A DNA stretch of 64,000 nt, from assembly GCF_947493595.1 (NCBI RefSeq), contig NZ_CANLRL010000001.1:992001-1056000 (forward strand), in the 5' to 3' direction. Shown here piece after piece: positions 16,663-24,866 of the stretch; positions within the stretch are counted from its first letter, which is position 1; each line of letters opens with the position of its first letter. Both the position numbers and the translations under genes were made by a program. This DNA is from an uncultured Shimia sp. (GTDB lineage: Bacteria; Pseudomonadota; Alphaproteobacteria; Rhodobacterales; Rhodobacteraceae). The notes beneath the pieces are model-generated. The model was not told the origin of the DNA. It was given only the letters and a program-made list of their open reading frames with translations, and searched no databases.

Positions 16663-17742
16663 ATGACCCGTACCGTTATAGAATCACAAACAAAAACCGC
16701 GATCATGGGTTTTGATCAACCGTTCACCGTGATTGGTGAACGCATCAACCCAACGGGCCGCAAAATTCTGAACGCAGAGCTGGAAGCGGGCGATTTTTCC
16801 CGCGTACAGGCTGACGCGCTGGCACAGGTTGCGGCTGGCGCCACCGTTCTCGACATCAACTCTGGCGCAGTCTTCTCCAACAAAATGGCCGAAGACCCGC
16901 GTTATGCGGACAACAACTTTGTTGAGCCGGACCTGATGCGCCAACTCGTGCAAAAAGTGCAGGAAGTCACCGACTGCCCGCTTTGCATCGACAGTTCCGT
17001 TCCTGGTGCGCTGGAAGCCGGTTTGGAAGTGGCCAAAGGTCGACCGCTGCTGAACTCCGTGACTGGCGAAGAAGAGCGTCTGGAAATTGTTCTGCCACTG
17101 GTGAAGAAGTACAACGTGCCAGTTGTGGCGATTTCCAACGACGACACCGGCATCTCCGAAGACCCAGAAGTCCGCTTTGCCGTAGCGAAAAAGATTGTGG
17201 AACGTGCCGCCGACTTTGGCATCCCGGCACATGACATTGTGGTCGACCCTCTGGTGATGCCGATCGGCGCCATGGGCACCGCAGGCTTGCAGGTGTTTGA
17301 ACTCAACAACCGCCTGCGCAACGAGTTGGGCGTGAACACCACCTGTGGCGCGTCCAACATTTCGTTTGGCTTGCCAAACCGTCACGGCATCAACAACGCT
17401 TTCCTGCCAATGGCGATGGCCACCGGCATGACCAGCGCAATTATGAACCCGATCGCGCTTCCTGTTGGTCCCAAAAAGCTGGCCGAGAAGAAGGCTGAAG
17501 TTGAAGCTGCGGGCGTTATCCTGCCAGAAGGCATGGATGATGAAGCTTTCTGCCAGATGTTTGGACTTGGCTCCACCAAAGCCCGTGCAGGCAAGGAAAT
17601 GGAGGCCATCCGCGCCGCCAACTTCCTGACCAACAACGATGAAGGTGGCGCTGAGTGGATCCGGTTCAATAAACCACCAGCCACAGAAGGAGAAGGTGGT
17701 GGACGTGGACGTCGCGGTGGTGGCCGCCGACGCCGCGCCTAA
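16663..17742 (+). CDS. Methyltetrahydrofolate:corrinoid/cobalamin methyltransferase
   Basis: A 359-residue pterin-binding (DHPS-like) enzyme. Segments are FTVIGERINPTGRK, GATVLDINSGAVF, PLCIDSSVPGALEAGL, LLNSVTGEEERLE, VAISNDDTG and TTCGASNISFGLPNRHGIN. These match the methyl-THF-binding unit of split methionine synthases and of AcsE-type methyltransferases, which pass the methyl group to a corrinoid protein. It ends in a Gly/Arg-rich basic tail (about the last 18 residues), which is unusual. The corrinoid protein and homocysteine-binding unit are not in the window. A strong terminator follows. Confidence 0.88.
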   Translation: MTRTVIESQTKTAIMGFDQPFTVIGERINPTGRKILNAELEAGDFSRVQADALAQVAAGATVLDINSGAVFSNKMAEDPRYADNNFVEPDLMRQLVQKVQEVTDCPLCIDSSVPGALEAGLEVAKGRPLLNSVTGEEERLEIVLPLVKKYNVPVVAISNDDTGISEDPEVRFAVAKKIVERAADFGIPAHDIVVDPLVMPIGAMGTAGLQVFELNNRLRNELGVNTTCGASNISFGLPNRHGINNAFLPMAMATGMTSAIMNPIALPVGPKKLAEKKAEVEAAGVILPEGMDDEAFCQMFGLGSTKARAGKEMEAIRAANFLTNNDEGGAEWIRFNKPPATEGEGGGRGRRGGGRRRRA

Positions 17743-17767
17743 ACCTCCCACATCGCAAATGCACACA

Positions 17768-17793
17768 GGGCGGGGTTTCCCCGCCCTTTTTCT
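17768..17793 (+). terminator. Rho-independent terminator of the metF operon
   Basis: The stem GGGCGGGG (17768-17775) and CCCCGCCC (17779-17786) has a TTT loop and a run of five T, 25 bp after the methyltransferase stop codon. Confidence 0.9.
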
Positions 17794-17818
17794 TTGTCCG
17801 CAAGCTCCGTCAGGTTGT

Positions 17819-17887
17819 TTACCGTTTGGTCAGCACTTTCGCAGTAAACAAGACTTACCAATTGGCAAGCTCCTACCATCTGGTAAG
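17819..17887. promoter_or_regulatory. Three phased TetR-type operators
   Basis: Three similar dyads of the form TTACC-N4-GGTAA lie before the tetR gene: TTACCGTTTGGTCA (centre 17825.5), TTACCAATTGGCAA (centre 17861.5) and CTACCATCTGGTAA (centre 17879.5). Centre spacings are 36 and 18 bp. They are most simply read as autoregulatory operators of the TetR protein that starts at 17924. Confidence 0.6.
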
Positions 17888-17923
17888 CTGACCCCAAGAC
17901 ACCGAGCTACGCAGGACCAAAAC

Positions 17924-18511
17924 ATGTCTCAGCCGTCCCCCGCCCGCACCCGCTACATCGCGCTTGCAACTGAGGAATTTGCCACCCACGGCTACCACGG
18001 ACTGAGCCTGGCCAACCTTGCAAAAACCGCAGGTGTCACCAAACAAGCGCTGCTGCACCACTTTGGCACCAAGGACGCCCTTTATAACACGGTGCTTGAA
18101 ACCCTCACGGACCGGCTCTTGGCATCGCTAAATGACACACCGGACGTGTCACCCAAATTGCGCCTAATCCTGCATTTTCAAGATCTTCTCAGTGGAGAGA
18201 CCGGCAACACGGCAGATGCCCGTCTGGTTTTGCGCAATCTGTTGGACAGCTCGAGAGAGACCGGGGTTGCGCCGCTAAAACCGTACCTCAAAGCACTGTT
18301 GGATTTGGCCCGCTCTGTCCCCGCCAAGAAAGCCGCCACTGACATGGAGTTGTTGTTGGGACTCTACGCGGTAATTGGCAGCGCTCAATATCTGCTGATT
18401 TCACAAGACGCGCTGTCCGCATTCCTTCGCACTGAAGACGATGAAGCATTGAAAGCTGCACGTCAAAAAGCGGTGGCTACACAGCTTAAAGCCTTCTTGG
18501 ACGCGGAGTAA
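17924..18511 (+). CDS. TetR/AcrR family transcriptional regulator
   Basis: A 195-residue repressor. The N-terminal HTH reads ATEEFATHGYHGLSLANLA then GVTKQALLHHFGTKDALY, the standard TetR recognition helix pattern. The C-terminal domain is helical and ligand-binding, with no close named match. The same frame is open from 17639, through the terminator, but the ATG at 17924 has AGGA 8 nt upstream and gives a standard TetR N-terminus. Two small genes follow at once, so it probably regulates its own operon through the dyads upstream. Confidence 0.87.
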   Translation: MSQPSPARTRYIALATEEFATHGYHGLSLANLAKTAGVTKQALLHHFGTKDALYNTVLETLTDRLLASLNDTPDVSPKLRLILHFQDLLSGETGNTADARLVLRNLLDSSRETGVAPLKPYLKALLDLARSVPAKKAATDMELLLGLYAVIGSAQYLLISQDALSAFLRTEDDEALKAARQKAVATQLKAFLDAE

Positions 18512-18514
18512 GTG

Positions 18515-18661
18515 ATGGCTGACAAAAAGGTACGAGGGCACACACTTACCAACCGTAAAGGCCGCTCCTTTGCCAAATTAGAAAATCAGGGCAGCACAAA
18601 AACGCGCAACTTTATCGGAACGGTTAACCCTAGATTCACCAGTTTCCCGCCAAAGTGGTGA
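18515..18661 (+). CDS. Tiny basic hypothetical protein (48 aa)
   Basis: The ATG at 18515 lies 3 bp after the tetR stop, with GGAG 6 nt upstream. The frame runs to TGA at 18659-18661. The product is 48 residues, strongly basic, starting MADKKVRGHTLTNRKGRSF and ending FPPKW, with no hydrophobic stretch. The tight spacing to tetR and to the next start (1 bp gap) supports real translation. I do not recognise the family. Confidence 0.5.
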   Translation: MADKKVRGHTLTNRKGRSFAKLENQGSTKTRNFIGTVNPRFTSFPPKW

Positions 18662-18662
18662 A

Positions 18663-18896
18663 ATGCAGGCCACTTTGTCACATACGACCACCGGCCAAAA
18701 TTGGCTGGATCAGGTATTTTCTTCGTTCAAATCCGGAGAAGCCGGCGCAGTGCGCCGTCGCATTCAGGACGTTGAGGCGGAATGCGGCCGTGCTGCACTG
18801 GAACTTGCCGTGCGAAAGCGGGGTTGGCATCTTCTTGAAACCGACCGTGACTATATCATTTTGTGCACAACCGGCTCCTTCAAGATCATCTGCTAA
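18663..18896 (+). CDS. Small conserved-looking hypothetical protein
   Basis: A 77-residue protein with an alpha/beta pattern: QNWLDQVFSSF, GAVRRRIQDVEAECGRAALE, then VRKRGWHLLETDRDYIILC. The C-terminal strand-turn-strand resembles small proteins in related bacteria that are sometimes mislabelled phosphoribosylanthranilate isomerase; it is far too short for that enzyme. The start is 1 bp after the stop of the 48-residue gene, consistent with coupling. It converges with the acyl-CoA ligase gene. Confidence 0.6.
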   Translation: MQATLSHTTTGQNWLDQVFSSFKSGEAGAVRRRIQDVEAECGRAALELAVRKRGWHLLETDRDYIILCTTGSFKIIC

Positions 18897-18900
18897 AACC

Positions 18901-20502
18901 CTAGCCACGTTTCTTCTTGGACCGAAAATCATAGGCGCTATCCGTCTCTGATCCGCCGTCACCAAACAGGCTGTGTTTCTGGATTTTCTGTGTCCCGGTC
19001 ACAGGAATATCCGCCATGAACCGGATCCAGCCAGGTGCCTTATAGTAAGCCAATCGCGCGAAACACCAGTCAAACAACTCTTGCGCCAACGCGTCATCCG
19101 CATCACCGAGCGCTTGAACACAGGCCATAACCTCTTCATCACGCATAGCGTCTTCAACGGCCACTACAGCAACCCGGTCCACCGCCGGATGATCCTGCAA
19201 ACAGGCCTCGATTTCTGCTGCTGCAATATTCTCGCCTGACCGTCGGATGATGTTTTTCTTGCGATCGACAAAGGTGACCATGTTTGTCTCATCCATGACC
19301 ACTGTGTCACCGGTGTGAAACCACCCACTGCGCCACGCTTCTTCGGTGGTCTCCGGCAAGTTCAGATAGCCTGAAAACGCACCCCGCCTCGGTGTGTCAG
19401 CGCCATAACGCAAAGTCATTTCGCCCGGCGTTCCGCGTGGTACTTCCATATCATTCTCATCGACAACCCGCACATCCAGCCCTGCTTGCGGACGGCCCAT
19501 CGCACGCGTGTCTATGCGGCGTGGCTCGTGACAGTCCGCCAACATCCGGCACATTTCTGTCATGCCCCAGACTTCGATAAGCGGAAATCCAAAGCGCTCC
19601 TCAAACGGGCGGTGCAAAGTCGGCTCGACCCCTGCCCCAACAGCCCACTTAACCTGATGTTTTTGTTCCCACTCCTCGGGGTCTCGGTTCATCAAGGCCG
19701 GAATGATAATGCCGAGGTAATGCGCGGCGGTGGCGCCGGTTTCCGCCAACTCCCGCCACCAGGCACTGGCCCGGAACCGCTCTGGAATGATATGCGTGCT
19801 GCCGGTCTCGATAACTGCCATAAACAGCAGGATCGCCGCGTTCACATGGAACAGTGGCAAAGGGCAATAAACCTTGGTCACCCCAGTCTCAAACTCAATC
19901 AAGCCGCCACGTGAGGCATACCACTGCCCCATCTCAACCTCATAAGCGTGGCTCATGATGCAACCTTTTGGACGCCCAGTGGTGCCGGAGGTATAGATCA
20001 GACTGGCCTCTGTAGCACCACTTACCGATTGGTCAGACGGCGCGGGACGTGCGCATTTTGGCAAATTCAGCAAGGTTTCCGTCAATTCCACGGTAGCCAC
20101 CTTCAGGCCACTCTCAGCAATACCCGCAGCCATGAGGTCAGCCAGCTCAGGAGTAACCAGAGCCAAATCGGCTGCACTGTCCTGCAGCAGGTATGCCACC
20201 TCCGCAGGTCGGTAATCCGGGTTCACCGGAACCCAACTGATGCCACGCTTTGCTAGCGCCAATTTGATCAGCAACATCTCCGGCCGGTTTTCCAGCAACA
20301 CGGCAATTCGATGCCCATGCCCATACCCGGCCTCAGCAAGCTGTGCTTCCATTGCGGCGACGGCCTGCGCTGCCTCGCCATAGGTGCACTGATAGCCATC
20401 CGGATGGTACCCTCGCGCTTCGTTCGCAGGCACTTGCAAAAAACTGTGTTCTGAAAACGCCTTCGCACGCGCCTCAAACAACGCACCGATGGTCTCTACC
20501 AT
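18901..20502 (-). CDS. AMP-dependent acyl-CoA synthetase, CaiC-like
   Basis: A 533-residue ANL-superfamily ligase. The P-loop ASLIYTSGTTGRPKGCIMSH, VWGMTEMC, WFHTGDTVVMDE, FVDRKKNIIRRSGENIAA and the C-terminal Lys region GTQKIQKH are all present. It forms an acyl-adenylate and then the CoA thioester, in a class that includes crotonobetaine/carnitine-CoA ligase. The true substrate is unknown. GAGGAGA lies about 6 nt before the ATG. It is monocistronic between unrelated genes. Confidence 0.88.
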   Translation of the reverse strand: MVETIGALFEARAKAFSEHSFLQVPANEARGYHPDGYQCTYGEAAQAVAAMEAQLAEAGYGHGHRIAVLLENRPEMLLIKLALAKRGISWVPVNPDYRPAEVAYLLQDSAADLALVTPELADLMAAGIAESGLKVATVELTETLLNLPKCARPAPSDQSVSGATEASLIYTSGTTGRPKGCIMSHAYEVEMGQWYASRGGLIEFETGVTKVYCPLPLFHVNAAILLFMAVIETGSTHIIPERFRASAWWRELAETGATAAHYLGIIIPALMNRDPEEWEQKHQVKWAVGAGVEPTLHRPFEERFGFPLIEVWGMTEMCRMLADCHEPRRIDTRAMGRPQAGLDVRVVDENDMEVPRGTPGEMTLRYGADTPRRGAFSGYLNLPETTEEAWRSGWFHTGDTVVMDETNMVTFVDRKKNIIRRSGENIAAAEIEACLQDHPAVDRVAVVAVEDAMRDEEVMACVQALGDADDALAQELFDWCFARLAYYKAPGWIRFMADIPVTGTQKIQKHSLFGDGGSETDSAYDFRSKKKRG

Positions 20503-20579
20503 GTCAATTCTCCTCTTCCCCGCGGCGGACCTTAGTCATCACCCAAACGCCGACAAGAGTGACGTACCGTAGATCGTAG

Positions 20580-21416
20580 TTATACGGGGGCACCCCGGCG
20601 GCGGGCTTCATCCATCAATTGGCCATTAAACTCAGCGCCAAATACAAAAATGGCAGACATCAGGTAAAGGTAAACCAGCGCAGACATGATGCCAGCCAAC
20701 CCAGCATAGGTCACCGAATAGGTCGAAAAACTGCTGATGTAGATGGTGAATACTTTGGAGGCAAGAAACCACAAGACAAGGCACAGCACGATGCCTGGCC
20801 AAAGACTCCCCGTTTTGTGGGGCACCCCTGGCAACCATTTGTGGCATGCAAACAGAAAGAAGGTTGTGACCGCAAAAATCACGCCTTGCCGAAATTGCTC
20901 ATTGCTTAGGATCGATTGATCCAACCAGGGCACAAGGTCCTCGAAGAAATGCAACACAACAGGCACCACCACGCTGACCACACCCGCCGCCGTGAATAAG
21001 GCGCTGCCAGCCAAAACAAACAGGATCGCCAACCCGCGCACCTTCCAAAAAGGTCGAGGGTCGGTTTCTCGGTAGGCGTCGGTGATCACAACGCGGATCG
21101 CATCCACGCCATTGGAAGCAAACACAATCGCCAACACTGCGCCAAGCGTCAGCGTCGAACTGCCTGCCTGCAACACCGCGCGCAATTCACGCTCGATTGG
21201 ACCTGCAATTGCGTCGGGCCATGCACCAATGGCAAAGTCTATGATGTCATCTACCTGCGCCTGGGGACTCAACGCACCTGCCAGGGACAGCGCAAACAGA
21301 CAGAAAGGAAACAGTGCAAACACAAAAGACAGCGTCAAATGTGAGCTGCGCATAAACCCGTTTTTGCCATTGAACCGCACCACGGTGGCACGCAAGCTGT
21401 TAACCAGATATCTCAT
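20580..21416 (-). CDS. YihY/virulence factor BrkB family membrane protein
   Basis: About 278 residues with six predicted membrane helices. The family hallmarks are an early HLTLSFVFALFPFCLFALS, the middle VRGLAILFVLAGSALFTAAG, and a late YAGLAGIMSALVYLYLMSAIF followed by FGAEFNGQL. It is related to the protein once called RNase BN, which is not a nuclease; the function of the family is unknown. The ATG at 21416 is preferred to the upstream GTG at 21437, where the AGGAGAGG serves as ribosome site. Confidence 0.88.
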   Translation of the reverse strand: MRYLVNSLRATVVRFNGKNGFMRSSHLTLSFVFALFPFCLFALSLAGALSPQAQVDDIIDFAIGAWPDAIAGPIERELRAVLQAGSSTLTLGAVLAIVFASNGVDAIRVVITDAYRETDPRPFWKVRGLAILFVLAGSALFTAAGVVSVVVPVVLHFFEDLVPWLDQSILSNEQFRQGVIFAVTTFFLFACHKWLPGVPHKTGSLWPGIVLCLVLWFLASKVFTIYISSFSTYSVTYAGLAGIMSALVYLYLMSAIFVFGAEFNGQLMDEARRRGAPV

Positions 21417-21569
21417 AAGTGCCCGCCTCTCCTGCACTTTTGTCGGCCAAACGTCTGTGCAAGGTCAAGCACGATAAGGGCGCATCAGTCATTCTCGAAA
21501 ATTTGGCGTAAATTCGCAAAGGTATTTCCGAAACTCCAAAAGGATTTGTTTACCCCTTTCCCATATCAC

Positions 21570-21821
21570 TATCACAGAGGACGACACGGCCTGGGGACAA
21601 CGCCGCAGACCTCCTCCGGAAGACCCGCACCGCCTTCCTCCCTCCCTTGGGCGGTGTGACCACTACAACCAACTTCACTCTCTCCCTCCTCCTTCCCCTG
21701 TTGGAGTTGGTTGTCGGCGCCAATCGTTATGCCTTGACGTGACGCGCCGGTCTGCACCCAAGTCAGACCACTCACGGACACAAGGCCAGCGCCGGTTGCT
21801 CAATTGAGCACCGGCGCTTTT
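21570..21821 (+). ncRNA. Probable CCUCC-motif sRNA locus (CcsR/cuckoo-like)
   Basis: This 250-bp stretch has no convincing ORF but is highly structured on the plus strand. Hairpin A (21628-21656) has the stem CACCGCC/GGCGGTG and the loop TTCCTCCCTCCCTTG. Hairpin B (21665-21714) has a 10-bp stem ACAACCAACT/AGTTGGTTGT and a pyrimidine loop containing CCCTCCTCC. A further CCTCCTCC lies at 21610-21617, and GC hairpins follow at 21715-21749 and 21749-21769. A strong terminator ends the unit. CCUCC-rich loops exposed on hairpins are the signature of the CcsR and cuckoo RNAs of Rhodobacterales, which can pair with G-rich ribosome-binding sites. The promoter and number of mature RNAs are not visible. 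Confidence 0.6.
21788..21821 (+). terminator. Terminator of the sRNA locus
   Basis: AGCGCCGGT (21788-21796) pairs with ACCGGCGCT (21810-21818); the interior TGCTCAATTGAGC extends the stem with one bulged T. Four T follow. The stem is strong and no protein gene upstream on this strand needs it, so it supports a non-coding transcript. Confidence 0.85.
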
Positions 21822-21833
21822 CGTATACACAAC

Positions 21834-21861
21834 CAAAAAGAGCGCCTCAGATGAAGCGCTC
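21834..21861 (-). terminator. Terminator of the nap operon
   Basis: On the minus strand GAGCGC, a 10-nt loop and GCGCTC are followed by TTTTT, about 30 bp after the napC stop codon. Confidence 0.75.
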
Positions 21862-21891
21862 CTCTAAATTCTTACTGCAACCAAGTGCGGA

Positions 21892-22605
21892 TCAGTTAGA
21901 GGCCAGATACCCTTTGATCTCACTTCCCGCGGTGGCGACGTCCTGACCAGGATTATCTGGCACCACAATCTCGCCTTCCAACTCCGCAGTCACATCCTCA
22001 TAGGCTTTCAGATAATCTGCAGGCAGACGGTGCGCGATGCCCTGGTGGCAATCGATACAGGTTTTGCCTTCATCCAACGCCAGCTGGTGTTGTGCCGCTG
22101 CGCGGTTCTCCTGCTGGGTGAAATCCATATAGGTAAACTTGTGACAGTTGCGGCATTCCCGGCTGTCGCTTTTCTTCATTTTTTTCCAAGAGGCAGACGC
22201 CATCGACAGACGATGTTCCTCGTATTTTTCCTCTGTGTCGATGGTGCCCATCACAGTGTGATAGAGGTCTTTAGACGCAAGGATTTTTGCCTTGATTTTG
22301 TGCTGCCACTGTTTTGGCACGTGGCAATCAGGGCAAGTCGCGCGCACACCGGAGCGGTTATTGTAGTGCACCGTCTCTGTGTATTCTTCGTAGTTACGCT
22401 CCATCTCGTGGCAGGACACACAGAACTCTTCAGTGTTGGTCAGTTCAAGTGACCAGTGAAATCCACCCCAAAACAGAATACCGGCCAAGAACCCGCCAAA
22501 CAGCAAGGCGCCCAGCGAAAAGGCCGACGTCGGCGACCACAAAGTGGACCAGGTGCGGCGTATAAAGCCCGGCTTCTTGCCGGTGTTGTTGCCTTGATCA
22601 GACAT
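21892..22605 (-). CDS. napC: NapC, tetrahaem c-type quinol dehydrogenase
   Basis: A 237-residue membrane cytochrome of the NapC/NirT family. One N-terminal helix (about residues 28-50) anchors a periplasmic domain with four CXXCH sites: CVSCH, CPDCH, CRNCH and CIDCH. It takes electrons from the quinol pool to NapB and NapA. It is the last gene of napFDAGHBC, 23 bp after napB. Confidence 0.95.
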   Translation of the reverse strand: MSDQGNNTGKKPGFIRRTWSTLWSPTSAFSLGALLFGGFLAGILFWGGFHWSLELTNTEEFCVSCHEMERNYEEYTETVHYNNRSGVRATCPDCHVPKQWQHKIKAKILASKDLYHTVMGTIDTEEKYEEHRLSMASASWKKMKKSDSRECRNCHKFTYMDFTQQENRAAAQHQLALDEGKTCIDCHQGIAHRLPADYLKAYEDVTAELEGEIVVPDNPGQDVATAGSEIKGYLASN

Positions 22606-22628
22606 GGCTACCTTCCCCTTTTCCGACG

Positions 22629-23063
22629 TTAGTTGGACGGTTCAAATTCGTTTTCGACCAACGCAGGTGCATTGGCCTGTGGCACGTGGCATTGGTTACA
22701 GAACCACCGGGTGCCGGCCACTTCGTCCAGTTGCTCACCTTCGCGGCCCTGATAGTGGGTCATCGACAGAGTGGGTGCACCACGTTCGCCTGCTTTGGTC
22801 CAGTCGTGACAGGCCAGACATTGGTTGGCGCTCAGATCAATCTGATACTGATCCACAGTGTGTGGGATCAGCGGCGGCTGTTGACGATAGTTGCGCGCCA
22901 CACGGCCGGATTGCTGATGCAGCACATCGTCCAACCGGTTGGTTGCGTCAATTGGATCGTTGCGCAGAGATTTTACTTTCCCGGCCTGATCCGCGACAGC
23001 GAACCCGCTGCCAAGAACAATGGCTGCTGCCGTCAGGGCGCTGATGAGGGGATGTTTTTTCAT
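22629..23063 (-). CDS. napB: NapB, dihaem cytochrome c subunit of periplasmic nitrate reductase
   Basis: A 144-residue secreted protein. A Sec signal peptide (HPLISALTAAAIVLGSGFAV) precedes the mature part, with two haem sites CLACH and CNQCH and the conserved PPLIPHTVDQYQI segment. It passes electrons from NapC to the NapA catalytic subunit in the periplasm. AGGAGAAAG lies upstream of the ATG. Confidence 0.96.
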   Translation of the reverse strand: MKKHPLISALTAAAIVLGSGFAVADQAGKVKSLRNDPIDATNRLDDVLHQQSGRVARNYRQQPPLIPHTVDQYQIDLSANQCLACHDWTKAGERGAPTLSMTHYQGREGEQLDEVAGTRWFCNQCHVPQANAPALVENEFEPSN

Positions 23064-23083
23064 CTTTCTTTCTCCTTAGCTTC

Positions 23084-24004
23084 TCAGGCGGCTTTGCCGA
23101 CCTTTGGCGCTGGGTTGGTTCGGTCTCGGACACGCCCCGGCGCGGGCGTCTCGTCAAAACGATGGGTAAAGTGGAAAACGTCGACCGCGCATACATCGAT
23201 GCAACGGCCACAATTTGTGCAATCCGGCGACAGGATCAGCGGGGTGTCCGCCTCCTTGCCGCGCAGCGCAGGGGTAATCACCTGCATTTCCGGACAGACC
23301 GCAAAGCAGTCCATACAATCATCGCAAGCCGCGCGCTTTTGCGCTGTGACCCGCAACAGGGATTTGTTGCCCAGCAGACCATAAAAGGCACCAACCGGGC
23401 ATAAATGACCGCACCAGCCGCGTCGGGCCAGAACCAGGTCGAAAAGAAACACGCCAATCACCAACGCCCAGGCAAAACCGGCGCCAAAGATCAGTCCGCG
23501 ATGCAGCATGGAAATGGGGTTCACAAACTCCCACGCCACAGTACCGGTGACCACACTCACACCCAGAACCATGGCCAGCATGAAGTACTTCGTACCTCGT
23601 TTGGGCTGCCAGCCTTTGGGCAGATCAAGTTTGCGGTGCAGCCAGCTGGCCGCGTCTGTGACCGGATTGATCGGGCAGACCCAGCTGCAATAGAGCCGGC
23701 CACCAATGAGCGCGTAAACAGCCCCGACAATGAGCGCACCAATGAGCGCGGTCATCTCTGGCCAGTGCCCCGCCACAATGCCTTGAAGCGCGATGAACGG
23801 ATCGGTCAGCGGCAAAATGTCAAAAGTCAGAGACCCGCTGAGATTGCCTTTCACCCACCAAATGCCAAACCAAGGGCCCAGCAGGAACAGGCTCAGGAAA
23901 AATGCCTGACTGAGACGACGCAGGATCAAAAACCGGTATGCCAGCCAATACCCTTTATCGCGGACAGCTTCAGCTCCAACAGGCAGTGTTGCATTGTCAC
24001 TCAT
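23084..24004 (-). CDS. napH: NapH, membrane ferredoxin-type quinol dehydrogenase subunit
   Basis: 306 residues with four membrane helices. It has the two CXXXCP motifs of the family (CSWVCP and CGHLCP) and a C-terminal pair of [4Fe-4S] motifs, [12 protein letters not shown] and [11 protein letters not shown]. With NapG it forms a second route from the quinol pool to NapA. The start overlaps the napG stop (ATGA). Confidence 0.95.
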   Translation of the reverse strand: MSDNATLPVGAEAVRDKGYWLAYRFLILRRLSQAFFLSLFLLGPWFGIWWVKGNLSGSLTFDILPLTDPFIALQGIVAGHWPEMTALIGALIVGAVYALIGGRLYCSWVCPINPVTDAASWLHRKLDLPKGWQPKRGTKYFMLAMVLGVSVVTGTVAWEFVNPISMLHRGLIFGAGFAWALVIGVFLFDLVLARRGWCGHLCPVGAFYGLLGNKSLLRVTAQKRAACDDCMDCFAVCPEMQVITPALRGKEADTPLILSPDCTNCGRCIDVCAVDVFHFTHRFDETPAPGRVRDRTNPAPKVGKAA

Positions 24005-24831
24005 TGACCAACACCTCCCGTTGTTGCGCCTTTTGGCAACTTGAAGGATGGCTCAAAACCACCTGGGGCAACAAGATTATCTGTGCCCGTGCCAGGCAAA
24101 CGGTCTGGCAGATCGATGATCTCATCCACCAGCGGTGTGTTCTCTTCCCAGCTGCGTTTGTAGTGCTCTGCCTGATCAGCCTGCGCCACACGAATGGGCA
24201 GAACTTTGATGGCCGCCTCACCGGGCAAGACGCAGGATTTCTCACATTTGCCACAACCGGTACAGTGATCCGAATGCACAACCGGCATAAAGATCGCATG
24301 GTGCCCGGAGCGCTCATTGTGCCGCCTCTCGAGCGTGATCGCTTCGTCAATAACCGGACAGACGCGGTAACAGACGTCGCAACGCAAGCCGAGCGCATTG
24401 AGGCAGTTTTCCTGATCAATCAAAACCGCCAGCCCCATGCGGCTGTCGTCAATATCGGTCAGCTCTTTATCCAACGCCCCTGTCGGGCAAGCCGCAACAC
24501 AGGGAATGTCTTCACACATCTCACACGGGACATCCCGTGCGGTGAAAAACGGCGTGCCGGTCGCCGCGCCATCCACTCCCAGTTCCGCAAGAACCAGTGT
24601 GTCATAGGGGCAATCCCGCACACAAAGACCACAGCGAATACACGCGGCCAAAAAATCATCTTCCGGCAACGCGCCGGGTGGGCGAATGGCCCGATCTGGC
24701 AAAGCCCGTGCGTCTTGCACAAACCAGGCCAATGTCATGCCCGCTACCGCACAGCCTGCCGTTCCGCGCGCCGCATCCTGAAGGAAGCGGCGGCGGGCTG
24801 GATTCTTTGGCTGTGTCGACGTGGCGGACAT
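24001..24831 (-). CDS. napG: NapG, periplasmic ferredoxin-type protein
   Basis: 276 residues. A Tat signal ([20 protein letters not shown]) is followed by four [4Fe-4S] motifs: [35 protein letters not shown] and [11 protein letters not shown]. It works with NapH in quinol oxidation for nitrate reduction. The residues after the last cluster are Pro/Asp-rich. It starts about 35 bp after napA. Confidence 0.95.
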   Translation of the reverse strand: MSATSTQPKNPARRRFLQDAARGTAGCAVAGMTLAWFVQDARALPDRAIRPPGALPEDDFLAACIRCGLCVRDCPYDTLVLAELGVDGAATGTPFFTARDVPCEMCEDIPCVAACPTGALDKELTDIDDSRMGLAVLIDQENCLNALGLRCDVCYRVCPVIDEAITLERRHNERSGHHAIFMPVVHSDHCTGCGKCEKSCVLPGEAAIKVLPIRVAQADQAEHYKRSWEENTPLVDEIIDLPDRLPGTGTDNLVAPGGFEPSFKLPKGATTGGVGQ

Positions 24832-24866
24832 GGCTCTAGCTTTCAGATACCTGAGGGATTGAGCGC

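Noticed and set aside
16684-17766. 360-residue open frame on the minus strand
   Set aside because: Mirror of the methyltetrahydrofolate methyltransferase gene; His/Gly-rich shadow translation with no domain.
17639-17923. N-terminal extension of the TetR frame
   Set aside because: It would run through a strong terminator and three operator dyads; the ATG at 17924 has a ribosome site and a standard TetR start.
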